The notes below the pieces were generated by a model. That model was not told the origin of the DNA. It did not search any database and saw only the letters and a program-made list of their open reading frames with translations. A stretch of DNA of 43,824 nt from positions 1 through 43,824 of the forward strand of contig JAUIFX010000009.1 of the NCBI GenBank assembly GCA_030429865.1. Direction: 5' to 3'. This DNA comes from Gammaproteobacteria bacterium. Its GTDB lineage: Bacteria; Pseudomonadota; Gammaproteobacteria; Ga0077536. The first letter of the stretch is position 1, and every line of letters starts with the position of its first letter. The translations under genes and the position numbers were made by a program. Shown here in pieces: positions 34,743 to 43,284 of this stretch.

Positions 34743-34805
34743 GCGCGGGCCCGTTCCCGATGGCCCCGCCGCGGCGCCATCGCGGTCCCGCCCGCTTGCC
34801 GAAAC

Positions 34806-34822
34806 TGCACCAAGATGGGGAG
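34806..34822. promoter_or_regulatory. NtrC-like site (imperfect)
   Basis: TGCACCAAGATGGGGAG agrees with the NtrC consensus TGCACCA-N3-TGGTGCA at 11 of 14 fixed positions; the second half-site is degenerate. It lies about 130 bases ahead of the sigma-54-like element, a normal distance for an NtrC enhancer. A single imperfect site can be chance in GC-rich DNA. Confidence 0.3.
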
Positions 34823-34945
34823 GCGCATGCACGATAACGGCCCATCACGGTCCGCGCGCGGCCGCACGCCGCGCTGCGCCGAGGGCCCGAATCGGCCCTG
34901 TTTTCGCCCGTTTCCGCGCGATTCGCGGCGTCGTGCTGCATGCGC

Positions 34946-34961
34946 TGGCACGGTTCTCGCT
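34946..34961 (+). promoter_or_regulatory. Sigma-54-like -24/-12 promoter (one mismatch)
   Basis: TGGCACG-GTTC-TCGCT differs from the sigma-54 consensus TGGCACG-N4-TTGC(A/T) only by C for T in the -12 half. Transcription would start near 34973, 36 bases ahead of the TTG chosen as start of the phosphorylase gene. The C at the first -12 position would weaken it, so this is a candidate only. Confidence 0.35.
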
Positions 34962-35008
34962 TCGATCGCGGTTAATTGCACCAGTGGCGCGCGGCGCGCC
35001 CCGGGACC

Positions 35009-36448
35009 TTGCTGAAGAACACCTGCCAGCTCATCGCCTATCCCAATCGCATCGGCGCCGGTCTCGGCGATCTGCGCTTCGCGCTCGACAACTACTTCCA
35101 TACCGCGGTCGGCGGCGTCCACGTGCTGCCGCCGTTTCCGTCGAATGCCGACGGTGGCTTCTCGCCCATTTCGCATCGCGAAATCGATCCTGCCTACGGT
35201 ACATGGACGGATCTCGAGGCCATCGCCGCCGACTATGATCTCTGTCTCGACATCACGCTGAACCACATTTCCGACGAGTCGCGCGAGTTCCAGGACTTCC
35301 TCGCGCGCGGCCGCAGCTCGGAGTACGCCGGGCTCTTCGTGCGCCTCAGCGAACTGCCCGATATCGGTCCGGACGACCTCGCCAAGATTCACATCCGCAA
35401 GGAGAAGGTGCCGTTCCGCGAGATTCAATTCGGCGACGGGACCGTCGATCGCGTGTGGTGCACGTTCACCGAGAAGCAGATCGATCTCGATTACACGAGC
35501 GAGGACACCTACCGCTTCGTCGGTGGGATCATCGCCTTTCTCGCCGCACGCGGCGTCAAGCTGTTCCGCCTCGACGCATTCGGCTACACGACCAAGCGCG
35601 TCGGCACGAGCTGCTTCCTGGTCGAGCCCGATGTCTACCAGATCCTGGACTGGGCCAACGGCGTGGCGAAGAGCCACGGCGCCGAAATCCTGCCCGAGGT
35701 GCACGATCACCCGAGCTACCAGAGCGCGATCGGTCAGCGCGACATGCGGCCCTATGCCTTCGCGCTGCCGCCGCTGGTGCTCTACTCGCTGCTCGACGCC
35801 AACAGCCGTTACCTGAAGAACTGGTTGCGCACCTGCCCGCGGAACCAGATCACCGTGCTCGATACCCACGACGGCATCTGCATACCCGACGTAGAGGACC
35901 TGCTGCCGGCCGAACGCGTGCAGGACCTGGTCGACAACGTCATCCAGCGCAGTGCCGATCCGATCATGCGCGGCTCGGCCGCGAGCGTGCATTCCGTCGG
36001 CGCGATCTACCAGCTCACCTGCACGTTCTACGATGCGCTCAAGCGCAATGACGACGCCTACGTCTGCGCGCGTGCCATCCAGCTCTTCACGCCGGGCATT
36101 CCGCAGGTCTACTACGTCGGACTCTTGTGCGGTACGAACGACGAATCCCTGTGCGACGAGACCGGTGAGCCGCGTGACATCAACCGTCACTACTTCACGT
36201 TGCCCGAAGTCGAAGAGCGCCTGGCGACGCCGACCGTCAAGCGCCTGCTGCGGCTGATGAGCTTCCGCAATACCTATCCCGCGTTCGACGGCGAGTTCGA
36301 GCTGCACTACTCCAACGACGCCAGCCTGGTCGTCGCGTGGCGCAACGGCGAGGCGTGGTGCGAACTTTTCTGCGATCTCATGTTCAAGCGCGCCACCATC
36401 GACTATTTCGACCTCGACACGCGCAGGCGATTGTCCATGCGCTGCTGA
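35009..36448 (+). CDS. GH13_18 sugar phosphorylase, probably glucosylglycerol phosphorylase
   Basis: A 479-residue glycoside phosphorylase of the sucrose-phosphorylase subfamily GH13_18. The nucleophile is Asp189 (LFRLDAFGY), acid/base Glu230 (ILPEVHDH) and stabiliser Asp288 (LDTHDGI). GVHVLPPFPSNADGGFSPISH and NHISDESREFQDFLA match sucrose and glucosylglycerol phosphorylases rather than the glucosylglycerate type. It would reversibly split glucosylglycerol with phosphate to glucose-1-phosphate and glycerol; the main reason is the GgpPS gene that follows after 87 bases. Sucrose phosphorylase remains possible. No ATG is near the N-terminus: the family start (KNTCQLIAYPNRIG) follows TTG at 35009; TTG at 34976 is an alternative. 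Start confidence is low, family confidence high. Confidence 0.87.
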   Translation: MLKNTCQLIAYPNRIGAGLGDLRFALDNYFHTAVGGVHVLPPFPSNADGGFSPISHREIDPAYGTWTDLEAIAADYDLCLDITLNHISDESREFQDFLARGRSSEYAGLFVRLSELPDIGPDDLAKIHIRKEKVPFREIQFGDGTVDRVWCTFTEKQIDLDYTSEDTYRFVGGIIAFLAARGVKLFRLDAFGYTTKRVGTSCFLVEPDVYQILDWANGVAKSHGAEILPEVHDHPSYQSAIGQRDMRPYAFALPPLVLYSLLDANSRYLKNWLRTCPRNQITVLDTHDGICIPDVEDLLPAERVQDLVDNVIQRSADPIMRGSAASVHSVGAIYQLTCTFYDALKRNDDAYVCARAIQLFTPGIPQVYYVGLLCGTNDESLCDETGEPRDINRHYFTLPEVEERLATPTVKRLLRLMSFRNTYPAFDGEFELHYSNDASLVVAWRNGEAWCELFCDLMFKRATIDYFDLDTRRRLSMRC

Positions 36449-36535
36449 GCGGCCTCGTGCCGCCTCCCTTCACCCGCTCGGAAGTCCTTCCCGCCCCGTT
36501 CAATCCCCTTCAAGTCAAATTCACAGGTGACCCGC

Positions 36536-38827
36536 ATGCTGCTAGCAACCGACCTCGACGGCACGTACCTCGGCGGTTCGCGCGCCGACCGCGACCGTCT
36601 CTACCGCCTCATCGACGAGACGCCGGACATCACGCTCGCCTACGTCACCGGGCGTGGCCTCGAACACGTGCGTCCGCTGCTGTCCGACCCGTCCCTCGCG
36701 CGTCCCGATTACATCGTCTGTGACGTTGGCGCGACCATCGTGGACGGCCGTACGCTCGAACCCGTGCAGCCCCTGCAGGCGGCGATCGACGAACGCTGGC
36801 CGGGTGAGCAGGGTATCGCCGAGGCGATGCGTGCCTATCCCGAAGTGCTGCGACAGGACGTGCCGCAACAGCGTCGCTGCTCGTACTACGCCGACCCGGA
36901 TGCGCTCGCGCGCGTGATGAACGAGGTCAAGCGCATCGCCGAGGACTGCGACTGCGATCTCATCTACTCGGCAAGCTGGTACCTCGATTTCCTGCCGCGC
37001 GGCATCAACAAGGGGTCGGCGGTGCGCGAGCTCGCCGCCCTGTTGGATACGCCGCTAGACGAGGTGCTCGTCGCCGGCGATACGCTCAACGACCTCAGCA
37101 TGTACAAGATCGGGTGCCGCGGTGTCTGTGTCGGGCGTTCCGAACCCGAGCTGCTCTACGAGACGCGCGAGCGCGAGCACATCCTGCACGCGCGCCGCTC
37201 CGGCTGCGGCGGGATTCTCGAAGCCCTGGAACACTTCGGGTTCGTCGATGCACCGCATATCCACGGACACAAGCAGGCCGTCGCGCCCGGCGAAGCGGAG
37301 CTCGTCATGCTCTACCACCGCCTGCCCTACGCGGAAGTGATCGAGGACGGCGTCGTCGAGCGCCGGCCGCATGCTTCGCCGAACGGCATCCTGCCGACCC
37401 TGCTCGGTTTCTTCAAATCCGCGCGATCGGCGGGTTCCTGGGTCGCCTGGTCGGTGCACGAGGACGAGGCGGTCCCGTTCGAGAAGCGCACCGTGGTCGA
37501 CGAGTCGCAGTACCCGAACCTGGTCTGCTCGCGCGTGCCGCTGAGCAAGCACGAGGTCGACGTCTTCTACAAGCGTTTCTCGAAAGAAGCGTTCTGGCCG
37601 CTGCTGCACACGTTCTGGGAACGCTCGGCTTTCAACGAGGACCACTGGCAGATTTATGTCGACATCAACCGCAAGTTCGCGCGGCACGCGGCGGAGGAGG
37701 CGGCCGACGGCGCGCTGGTCTGGATCCATGACTACAACCTGTGGATGGTCCCGGGCTTCCTGCGCGAACTCCGCCCCGACGTCCAGATTGCGTTCTTCCA
37801 TCACACCTATTTCCCTTCGGCAGACGTGTTCAACGTGCTGCCGTGGCGCAACGACATCATCGGCAGCCTGATGCAGTGCGACTACATCGGCTTCCACATT
37901 CCCCGCCAGCTCGAGAACTTCATCGATTGCGTGCGCGGCGTGATGCCGGTCGAGGTGCTCGAACGCACACGCTGCGCACCGCGTTTCCTCACCTACGGCT
38001 GCGCGGTGGGGATCGAGCACATGACGACGGCGATCCGGGTCAACGACCACGCGCTCAGGCTGGGCGCGCATCCGGTCGGCCTCGACATCGCGCGCATCGA
38101 TCACCTCATCGAACAGGACAGCATTGCCGCGCGTGTCGAGGAGCTGCGCGCGATGAACGACGACATGCAGGTGATCCTGTCGGTCGAACGCCTCGATTTC
38201 ACCAAGGGTGTGCTGCAGAAGCTGCAGGCCTACGAGCAGTTGCTCGAAGAGAACCCCGATCTCGTCGGCCGTATCACGCTGATCGACGTCTGCGTGCCGG
38301 CGGCGCGCGAGATGACCATCTACCAAGAGCTCGAGCGCCAGATCGACGAATGCGTCGGGCGCATCAACGGGCGTTTCGGCAAGCTCGGCTACATGCCGGT
38401 GCAGTTCCTGTTCCAGCCGCTGCCGTTCGAGGAGCTCGTCGGCCTGTACGCGATTGCGGACGTGATGTGGATCACGCCGCTGCGCGATGGTCTCAACCTG
38501 GTCGCCAAGGAATACGTGGCGACGCGCTTCAAGACCGCCGGGCACGGCGTGCTGGTGCTCTCGGAGTTCACCGGTGCGGCCGCCGAACTCCATGGCGCGA
38601 TCCTGACCAATCCGCACGATCAGCGGAACCTGGTCGATGCCGTGCTGCGCGCGTTGAAGCTCGACGAGCGCGAGTCGCGCAACCTCATGACCACGCTCTA
38701 CAACATCGTAGAGTACAACGACGTCGACAGCTGGGCGCAGGAGTTCATGGAAGCGGCGCGCGGCGCCTGCCTGCCGCGCCAACCCATGCTGACGCCTGCG
38801 CTGGTGGCGAATCGCGCGGCCGTCTGA
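36536..38827 (+). CDS. ggpPS: Glucosylglycerol-phosphate synthase/phosphatase fusion (GgpPS)
   Basis: A 763-residue bifunctional enzyme. Residues 1-235 are a HAD phosphatase of the sucrose-phosphatase type: DLDGT (6-10), Lys159 and GDTLND (181-186). Residues 255-750 are a GT20 glycosyltransferase. SPNGILPTL, SKEAFWPLLHTF, HDYNLWMVP and AFFHHTYFPS match glucosylglycerol-phosphate synthase GgpS more closely than trehalose-phosphate synthase. It would join ADP-glucose to glycerol-3-phosphate and then remove the phosphate, giving the compatible solute glucosylglycerol. The same fusion is known from Stenotrophomonas rhizophila. ATG at 36536 is supported by AGGTGA at 36525-36530; GTG at 36527 is too close to that site. 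The symporter gene follows after 14 bases. Confidence 0.92.
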   Translation: MLLATDLDGTYLGGSRADRDRLYRLIDETPDITLAYVTGRGLEHVRPLLSDPSLARPDYIVCDVGATIVDGRTLEPVQPLQAAIDERWPGEQGIAEAMRAYPEVLRQDVPQQRRCSYYADPDALARVMNEVKRIAEDCDCDLIYSASWYLDFLPRGINKGSAVRELAALLDTPLDEVLVAGDTLNDLSMYKIGCRGVCVGRSEPELLYETREREHILHARRSGCGGILEALEHFGFVDAPHIHGHKQAVAPGEAELVMLYHRLPYAEVIEDGVVERRPHASPNGILPTLLGFFKSARSAGSWVAWSVHEDEAVPFEKRTVVDESQYPNLVCSRVPLSKHEVDVFYKRFSKEAFWPLLHTFWERSAFNEDHWQIYVDINRKFARHAAEEAADGALVWIHDYNLWMVPGFLRELRPDVQIAFFHHTYFPSADVFNVLPWRNDIIGSLMQCDYIGFHIPRQLENFIDCVRGVMPVEVLERTRCAPRFLTYGCAVGIEHMTTAIRVNDHALRLGAHPVGLDIARIDHLIEQDSIAARVEELRAMNDDMQVILSVERLDFTKGVLQKLQAYEQLLEENPDLVGRITLIDVCVPAAREMTIYQELERQIDECVGRINGRFGKLGYMPVQFLFQPLPFEELVGLYAIADVMWITPLRDGLNLVAKEYVATRFKTAGHGVLVLSEFTGAAAELHGAILTNPHDQRNLVDAVLRALKLDERESRNLMTTLYNIVEYNDVDSWAQEFMEAARGACLPRQPMLTPALVANRAAV

Positions 38828-38841
38828 GCGCGCCGGACGGC

Positions 38842-40389
38842 ATGCCGGCTCTCGCGAGCGCCGACTACCTGGTGCTCGCGGCGTATGCCGCGTTCCTGCT
38901 CGTCGTCTGCGTGCGCGTCTACCAGCGCGCGCCGCGCGACGACGAGCTGTTCCTCGCCGGGCGCAGCCTGGGTGCGGGCGTCGTCGGCTTGTCACTGTTC
39001 GCGTCGAACATTTCCTCGACGACGCTGATTGGCCTGCCGGGCGCAGCCTGGCAGAGCGGCATCGCGGTGGCGAACTACGAGTGGATGGCAGCGCTCGTGC
39101 TGCTCGCGAGCGCCTACCTCGTCGTGCCGCGCCTGCTCGCCGCGCGTGTGACGACCGTGCCCGAGTTTCTCGAGCAGCGCTTCGGTGCCGGCGCGCGGCG
39201 CTATCTCTCCGGCACCTCGCTGTTCCTGAGCATCGTCGTCGACACGGCGGGCTCGCTGTATGCCGGCGCGCTCGTCATCATGCTCTTCGTGCCCGGCCTG
39301 TCGCTGGCGTGGACCTGTGCCGGGCTCGCGCTCGTCGCCGGCCTGTACACTGCCGCCGGCGGACTGCGCGCGGTGGTCTACACCGACGTGCTGCAAACCG
39401 TGGTGCTGCTGATCGGCTCGCTGACCCTTGCCGTCATCGTCTTCGCCGAGTTCGACTTCGAATGGCGCCGATTCGCCGCCGCCGTTCCGCCCGATCATCT
39501 CTCGCTGCTGCGGCCACTCGACGATCCCGCGCTGCCCTGGCTCGGTACCCTGCTCGGGCTGCCGATCATGGGCTTCTACTACTGGACGATGAACCAGTAC
39601 GTCGCCCAGCGCCTGCTCGGCGCGCGCGACGTCGCCGCGGCCGGACGCGGCGCCGTGCTTGCTGCGCTGCTCAAGCTCGCGCCGCTGTTCGTGATGGTGC
39701 TGCCGGGCGCGATGGCCATCGTGCTGCTGCCGGACCTCGCGCGCGGTGACGAAGTGTTCCCGCGGCTCATCGCGACGTACGCACCGGCCGGCCTGGCCGG
39801 GCTCATGATCGCCGGGCTGATCGCCGCCATCATGTCGAGCGTCGACTCGGCTCTGAACTCGGCCTCGACGCTGGTCATCGTCGATTTCGTCAAGCCGCGC
39901 CGGCCGCAGCTGGACGCGCGCGCGAGCGCCCGCCTGGGACGGGCGACCACGATCGCCATGATGCTGCTCGCCGTGGCCTGGGCGCCGGCCATCGCCTCGT
40001 TCGAGGGCTTGTTCGCCTACCTGCAGCAGGCGTTTGCCTACGTCACCGCACCGCTCGTGGCACTGTTCGTGCTGGCCCTTCGCCGGCGCCGGCCCGGTCC
40101 GCGGGCGGCGCTCGCCGGCACCCTGAGTGGGCACGCGCTCAGCGCCGCCTGCTTTGCCGCGGCGCAGGCCGGCTGGCTCGGCGTCCATTTCACGCTGATC
40201 GCGGTGGTCCTCTTCGTTGCCACGCTGTGGGCATGCGCCGTGTGGCAGCGCGTACTGGACGAAGCGGTGCAGGTCGACGACCGGGATGCGGAGCCGCCGG
40301 CTTCCTGGCGCGCGCTGCCGCGCAGCGCGCACGTAGGCACGGCGCTGACGTTGACATTGTGTGCGCTGCTCGTGTGGCAATTCCGCTGA
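38842..40389 (+). CDS. Sodium:solute symporter (SSS family), candidate glucosylglycerol transporter
   Basis: A 515-residue inner-membrane protein with about 13 spans of the SSS/SLC5 family. DDELFLAGRSLGAGVVGLSLFASNISSTTLIGLPGAAW is the N-terminal signature; GGLRAVVYTDVLQTVVLL near residue 175 and MIAGLIAAIMSSVDSALNSASTLVIVDF near 325 carry the sodium-site Ser/Asp region. GLPIMGFYYWTMNQYVAQRLLGARD matches sugar or inositol-type members. It begins 14 bases behind ggpPS, so it is co-transcribed; sodium-driven uptake or recovery of glucosylglycerol, glycerol or a sugar is the natural proposal, but the substrate is inferred from position only. Its stop is three bases from the convergent amidase stop. 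Confidence 0.88.
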   Translation: MPALASADYLVLAAYAAFLLVVCVRVYQRAPRDDELFLAGRSLGAGVVGLSLFASNISSTTLIGLPGAAWQSGIAVANYEWMAALVLLASAYLVVPRLLAARVTTVPEFLEQRFGAGARRYLSGTSLFLSIVVDTAGSLYAGALVIMLFVPGLSLAWTCAGLALVAGLYTAAGGLRAVVYTDVLQTVVLLIGSLTLAVIVFAEFDFEWRRFAAAVPPDHLSLLRPLDDPALPWLGTLLGLPIMGFYYWTMNQYVAQRLLGARDVAAAGRGAVLAALLKLAPLFVMVLPGAMAIVLLPDLARGDEVFPRLIATYAPAGLAGLMIAGLIAAIMSSVDSALNSASTLVIVDFVKPRRPQLDARASARLGRATTIAMMLLAVAWAPAIASFEGLFAYLQQAFAYVTAPLVALFVLALRRRRPGPRAALAGTLSGHALSAACFAAAQAGWLGVHFTLIAVVLFVATLWACAVWQRVLDEAVQVDDRDAEPPASWRALPRSAHVGTALTLTLCALLVWQFR

Positions 40390-40392
40390 CGC

Positions 40393-41847
40393 TCAGCGGG
40401 CGACGAGCGGCGGTGCGGGCAGCGCGAACGGCGCGGCACGCTCGAAGGCGCGCGCCGCGCGCAGCACCGCGCCGTCGGCGTACATCGGGCCCACGAGCTG
40501 CAGTCCGACCGGCAGGCCTGCGGCAGTGAAGCCGCACGGGCAGCTCGCCGCGGGCTGCCCGCCGAGATTGAACGGGTAGCTGTAATGTGCCCAGTCGATC
40601 CACGTCGCGAAAGCGCGCGCGGGGGGCACCTGGCCGCCGGCGGGGAAGGCCGCCAGGGGCAGGCTCGGCGTGGCCAGCAGGTCATGCTCGGCGAGCAGCG
40701 CGGTGAGACGCTCGCCGACCGCGAGGCGCGCGCGCATCAGCTCGGCGAAATCGACGAACGAGTACTGCTCGCCGGCCTCGAGCAGGGCGACCAGGCCGGC
40801 GTCCATCAGCCGGCGTTCGTCGCGCGAACGGTGATGCTGGGCATAAGCCTGGGCGGCCTGCCAGTAGCGCGTGAAGAGCTCACCGAGCGGACCGAGGGGG
40901 TCGGCGATGGGGATGATGTCCGCACCGAGATCGGCGAGCGTCTCGAGCGCCGCCTCGACCCGGGTGCGTACCGCCGTGTCCGCCGAGCCACCGGCGAACT
41001 CGGCAGCATAGGCGATACGCCAGCCGTCGATGCCGCCGTCGAGCTGCCCGCTGCACGGCGCGAGCGAATCGTGCGGCAGCGCCATCCAGTCGCGCCGATC
41101 GGGTGCCGCGATGACGTCGAGCATCAGCGCGGCGTCGGCGACGCTGCGCGTCAGCGGGCCGGCCTGGGTCAGGCGTAGCGGCGAATGCTGCGGGTAGCGC
41201 GGGACGCGCGCGAAGCTCGGCTTGATGCCGAACACGCCGCAGAACGCCGCCGGTATGCGGATGGACCCGCCGCCGTCACCGCCCAGGTGCAGGAGCCCGA
41301 GATCGAGTGCCGCGGCGACTGCCGCGCCGCCGCTGCTGCCTCCCGCGGTGCACGCCGGATCCCAGGGGTTGCGCGTGCTGCCGGTCAGCGGCGACTCGGT
41401 CACCCCCGCCCAGCCGAATTCCGGGGTCGTGGTCTTGCCGAGAAACACCGCGCCGGCGGCACGCAGGCGTGCCACGGGCGAGGCGTCGCTGCGCACCGGC
41501 ATGGACGAGGTGAGCCGGCTGCCGGCGCGGGTCGGCCAGCCGTGCACGTCGTTCATGTCTTTGATGGTCACGGGCACGCCATCGAGCGGGCCGCATGGCG
41601 CGCCGGCCAGCCAGCGCCGTTCGGCGGCGCGCGCCTGTCTGCGGGCAGCCTCGCCGTCGACCAGGACGAAAGGATTGAGGCGCGGGTCGCAGGCCGCGAT
41701 CCGTGCCAGCGCGGCATCGACGACCTCGCACGGCGACAGCTCGCGCGCCCGGTAGGCGCGCTGCAGGGCGGCGGCGTCGCGGCGCGCTTCAGCCACGGCG
41801 CCCACGGCGGCGGGGCCGCTGTCGAAGGGAAGCAGGCACGTCAGCAT
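40393..41847 (-). CDS. Amidase signature family hydrolase
   Basis: A 484-residue amidase, distinct from the one at 29972. The triad regions are PVTIKDMNDV (Lys, near residue 96), TAGGSSGGAAVAAALDLG (cis-Ser, near 165) and GGDGGGSIRIPAAFCGVFG (nucleophile, near 190). The segment AGVTESPLTGSTRNPWDP before the Ser loop is usual in GatA-like and 6-aminohexanoate-type amidases. Members cleave amides of varied size; the substrate is unknown. The ATG at 41847 is strongly supported by AGCAGGAGGT, the best ribosome site in the window. The frame stays open further upstream but that part is Arg-rich. It is divergent from the truncated gamma-glutamyltransferase, 59 bases away. Confidence 0.92.
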   Translation of the reverse strand: MLTCLLPFDSGPAAVGAVAEARRDAAALQRAYRARELSPCEVVDAALARIAACDPRLNPFVLVDGEAARRQARAAERRWLAGAPCGPLDGVPVTIKDMNDVHGWPTRAGSRLTSSMPVRSDASPVARLRAAGAVFLGKTTTPEFGWAGVTESPLTGSTRNPWDPACTAGGSSGGAAVAAALDLGLLHLGGDGGGSIRIPAAFCGVFGIKPSFARVPRYPQHSPLRLTQAGPLTRSVADAALMLDVIAAPDRRDWMALPHDSLAPCSGQLDGGIDGWRIAYAAEFAGGSADTAVRTRVEAALETLADLGADIIPIADPLGPLGELFTRYWQAAQAYAQHHRSRDERRLMDAGLVALLEAGEQYSFVDFAELMRARLAVGERLTALLAEHDLLATPSLPLAAFPAGGQVPPARAFATWIDWAHYSYPFNLGGQPAASCPCGFTAAGLPVGLQLVGPMYADGAVLRAARAFERAAPFALPAPPLVAR

Positions 41848-41906
41848 GTTACCTCCTGCTGCCGGCGCGCGCCGGCATGGCGGGCAGCTCGTGTCACAAT
41901 GCCGGG

Positions 41907-42786
41907 ATGCTCGCGCGCCTGGGACACGCCCGCCGATTGCCCGTCGTGCTGATCGGCCTGCTGGCCTGCCTCGTTGCCTGCGGCGAGGCGCCGCTCGGCG
42001 AGCGTGGCGTGCCACCGCCGCGCCAGGACGCCGCGGCGCGTCACGCCGAGCGGTTCATGGTCGCCGCGGCCAACCCGCACGCGGTCGCGGCCGGGCTCGC
42101 CGTGCTGCGGGCCGGTGGCAACGCGCTCGATGCCGCGATCGCGGCGCAGATGGTGCTCGGCTTCGTCGAGGCGCCGGAGACCGGCATCGGCGGCGGCGGC
42201 TTCCTGCTCTACCGCGAAGGCGCGAGCGGCGCGATGCATGTCTACGACGGCCGCGAGACGGCGCCGGCGGCCGCCGGCGCCGAACGCTTCCGCCTCTTCG
42301 GGGTGACCCTGCCGTGGCCGCTGGCCGTGGTCAGCGGCCGCGCCGTGGGTGTGCCGGGGCTGGTCGCGATGCTCGCGCAGGCGCACGCCGCGCACGGTGC
42401 GCTGCCGTGGCCGGCATTGCTCGAACCGGCGGCGCAGCTGGCCGAGCAGGGGGTGCCGATGCCGCCGCGGCTGGGACGGCAGCTCGAGGAGGCACCGCTG
42501 CTCGGCTGGTTCGGTGACATGCGCGCCTACTTCCTGCACCAGGCGCGTGCCACGCCGCCGCGCGTCGTCAACCCGGCCTACGCCGACACGCTGCGTGAGA
42601 TCGCACGCGACGGCCCCGGGGCGTTCTATGCCGGCCCGCTCGCACGCGACGTCGTCGCGCGGGCCCGGGCGCGGCGCTGGTTGCCGAGCGACCTGACCGA
42701 GGCCGATCTCGCGGCTTACGCGCCGCGCGAACGGAGTGCCTTGTGCCGGCCCTACCGTGCCTACACGGTGTGCTCGGTCGGGCCGC
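41907..42786 (+). pseudogene. ggt: Gamma-glutamyltransferase, N-terminal half only (truncated at a junction)
   Basis: The first 293 residues of a gamma-glutamyltransferase precursor. A lipoprotein signal (LLACLVAC, Cys25) is followed by NPHAVAAGLAVLRAGGNALDAAIAAQMVLGFVEAPETGIGGGGFLLYR and GRETAP, the conserved large-subunit start. Homology runs to the segment YTVCSVGPP, where the family continues SSGG; here it changes to unrelated sequence. The frame stays open to 43199 but that tail (RGSAEIGG onward) is CobA coding DNA in the wrong phase. The autoprocessing Thr and the whole small subunit are missing, so the product could not be active. A CACAAT hexamer at 41895-41900 is just ahead of the ATG. 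Confidence 0.8.
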
Positions 42787-43284
42787 CGCGTGGTTCGGCT
42801 GAAATCGGGGGATCCGTCGGTCTTCGGACGCGCAACCGAGGAGATCGCGGCGGCGCGGGATGCAGGTCTTCCCGTCGAAGTCGTGCCGGGTATCACCGCC
42901 GCCAGCGCAGCAGCGGCATCGGCCCGATGCAGTCTGACCGAACGCGGAGAGACGGATACCGTCGTAATCGTCACTGGCGCCTGCCGACCGGGCGATCCCG
43001 ATCCGGACTGGGGCCATCACGTCCGCCCCGGCACGACGTTGGCGATCTACATGGGCGTCGGCAGTGCCGCGCGGATTACCGCCGGTCTTGTCGCCGCGGG
43101 TGCATCGACCGCGGCAACGGTGGAGATTGCCGTCGCGGTCTCGACGCCCGACGAACGATGGCTCGAAGCCTCGCTGGGTGGCCTGGCCCGCTGCCTTGAG
43201 GAGGCTGCGGTTTTCGGCCAGGCGATCCTGTTCGTCCGGTTTCCGAAATCCGCGCACGTCCCCGTCGCCATTGTGGCGGAGTAG
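42781..43284 (+). pseudogene. cobA: Uroporphyrinogen-III C-methyltransferase (SUMT/CobA), C-terminal part only
   Basis: The last 167 residues of a SUMT, which puts two methyl groups on uroporphyrinogen III using S-adenosylmethionine on the way to sirohaem or cobalamin. GRRVVRLKSGDPSVFGRATEE at the junction, [17 protein letters not shown] and IYMGVGSAARI are conserved family segments. The N-terminal domain with the GxGPGDxxLLT-type motif is missing, replaced by the truncated gamma-glutamyltransferase in another frame. A GTG at 42736 would give a short run-in that is not SUMT-like. GC content drops from about 76% before the junction to about 69% after it. The stop lies inside a perfect stem-loop. 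Confidence 0.8.

Larger units (their letters stand above)
34611..35008. other. Long divergent leader between fbp and the glucosylglycerol module
   Basis: These 398 bases hold no convincing gene. The fbp-proximal part (34690-34735) is notably AT-rich for this window and contains GTTAAC and a 12-bp palindrome. The module-proximal part has an NtrC-like sequence and a sigma-54-like promoter, listed separately. The rest is GC-rich DNA in which I see nothing more. Confidence 0.6.

Noticed and set aside
34718-36307. A 529-codon minus-strand frame opposite the GH13_18 phosphorylase
   Set aside because: The phosphorylase has intact catalytic residues; the antisense product is a shadow, as is the 646-codon frame at 37055-38995 opposite ggpPS.
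35009-36448. Calling the GH13_18 gene sucrose phosphorylase
   Set aside because: Sequence alone fits it nearly as well, but direct linkage to ggpPS and the lack of any sucrose gene nearby favour glucosylglycerol. Kept as an alternative.
36536-38827. Trehalose-6-phosphate synthase/phosphatase (OtsAB fusion)
   Set aside because: Segments such as SPNGILPTL and SKEAFWPLLHTF are those of GgpS, and the phosphatase part is the sucrose-phosphatase type placed at the N-terminus, as in GgpPS.
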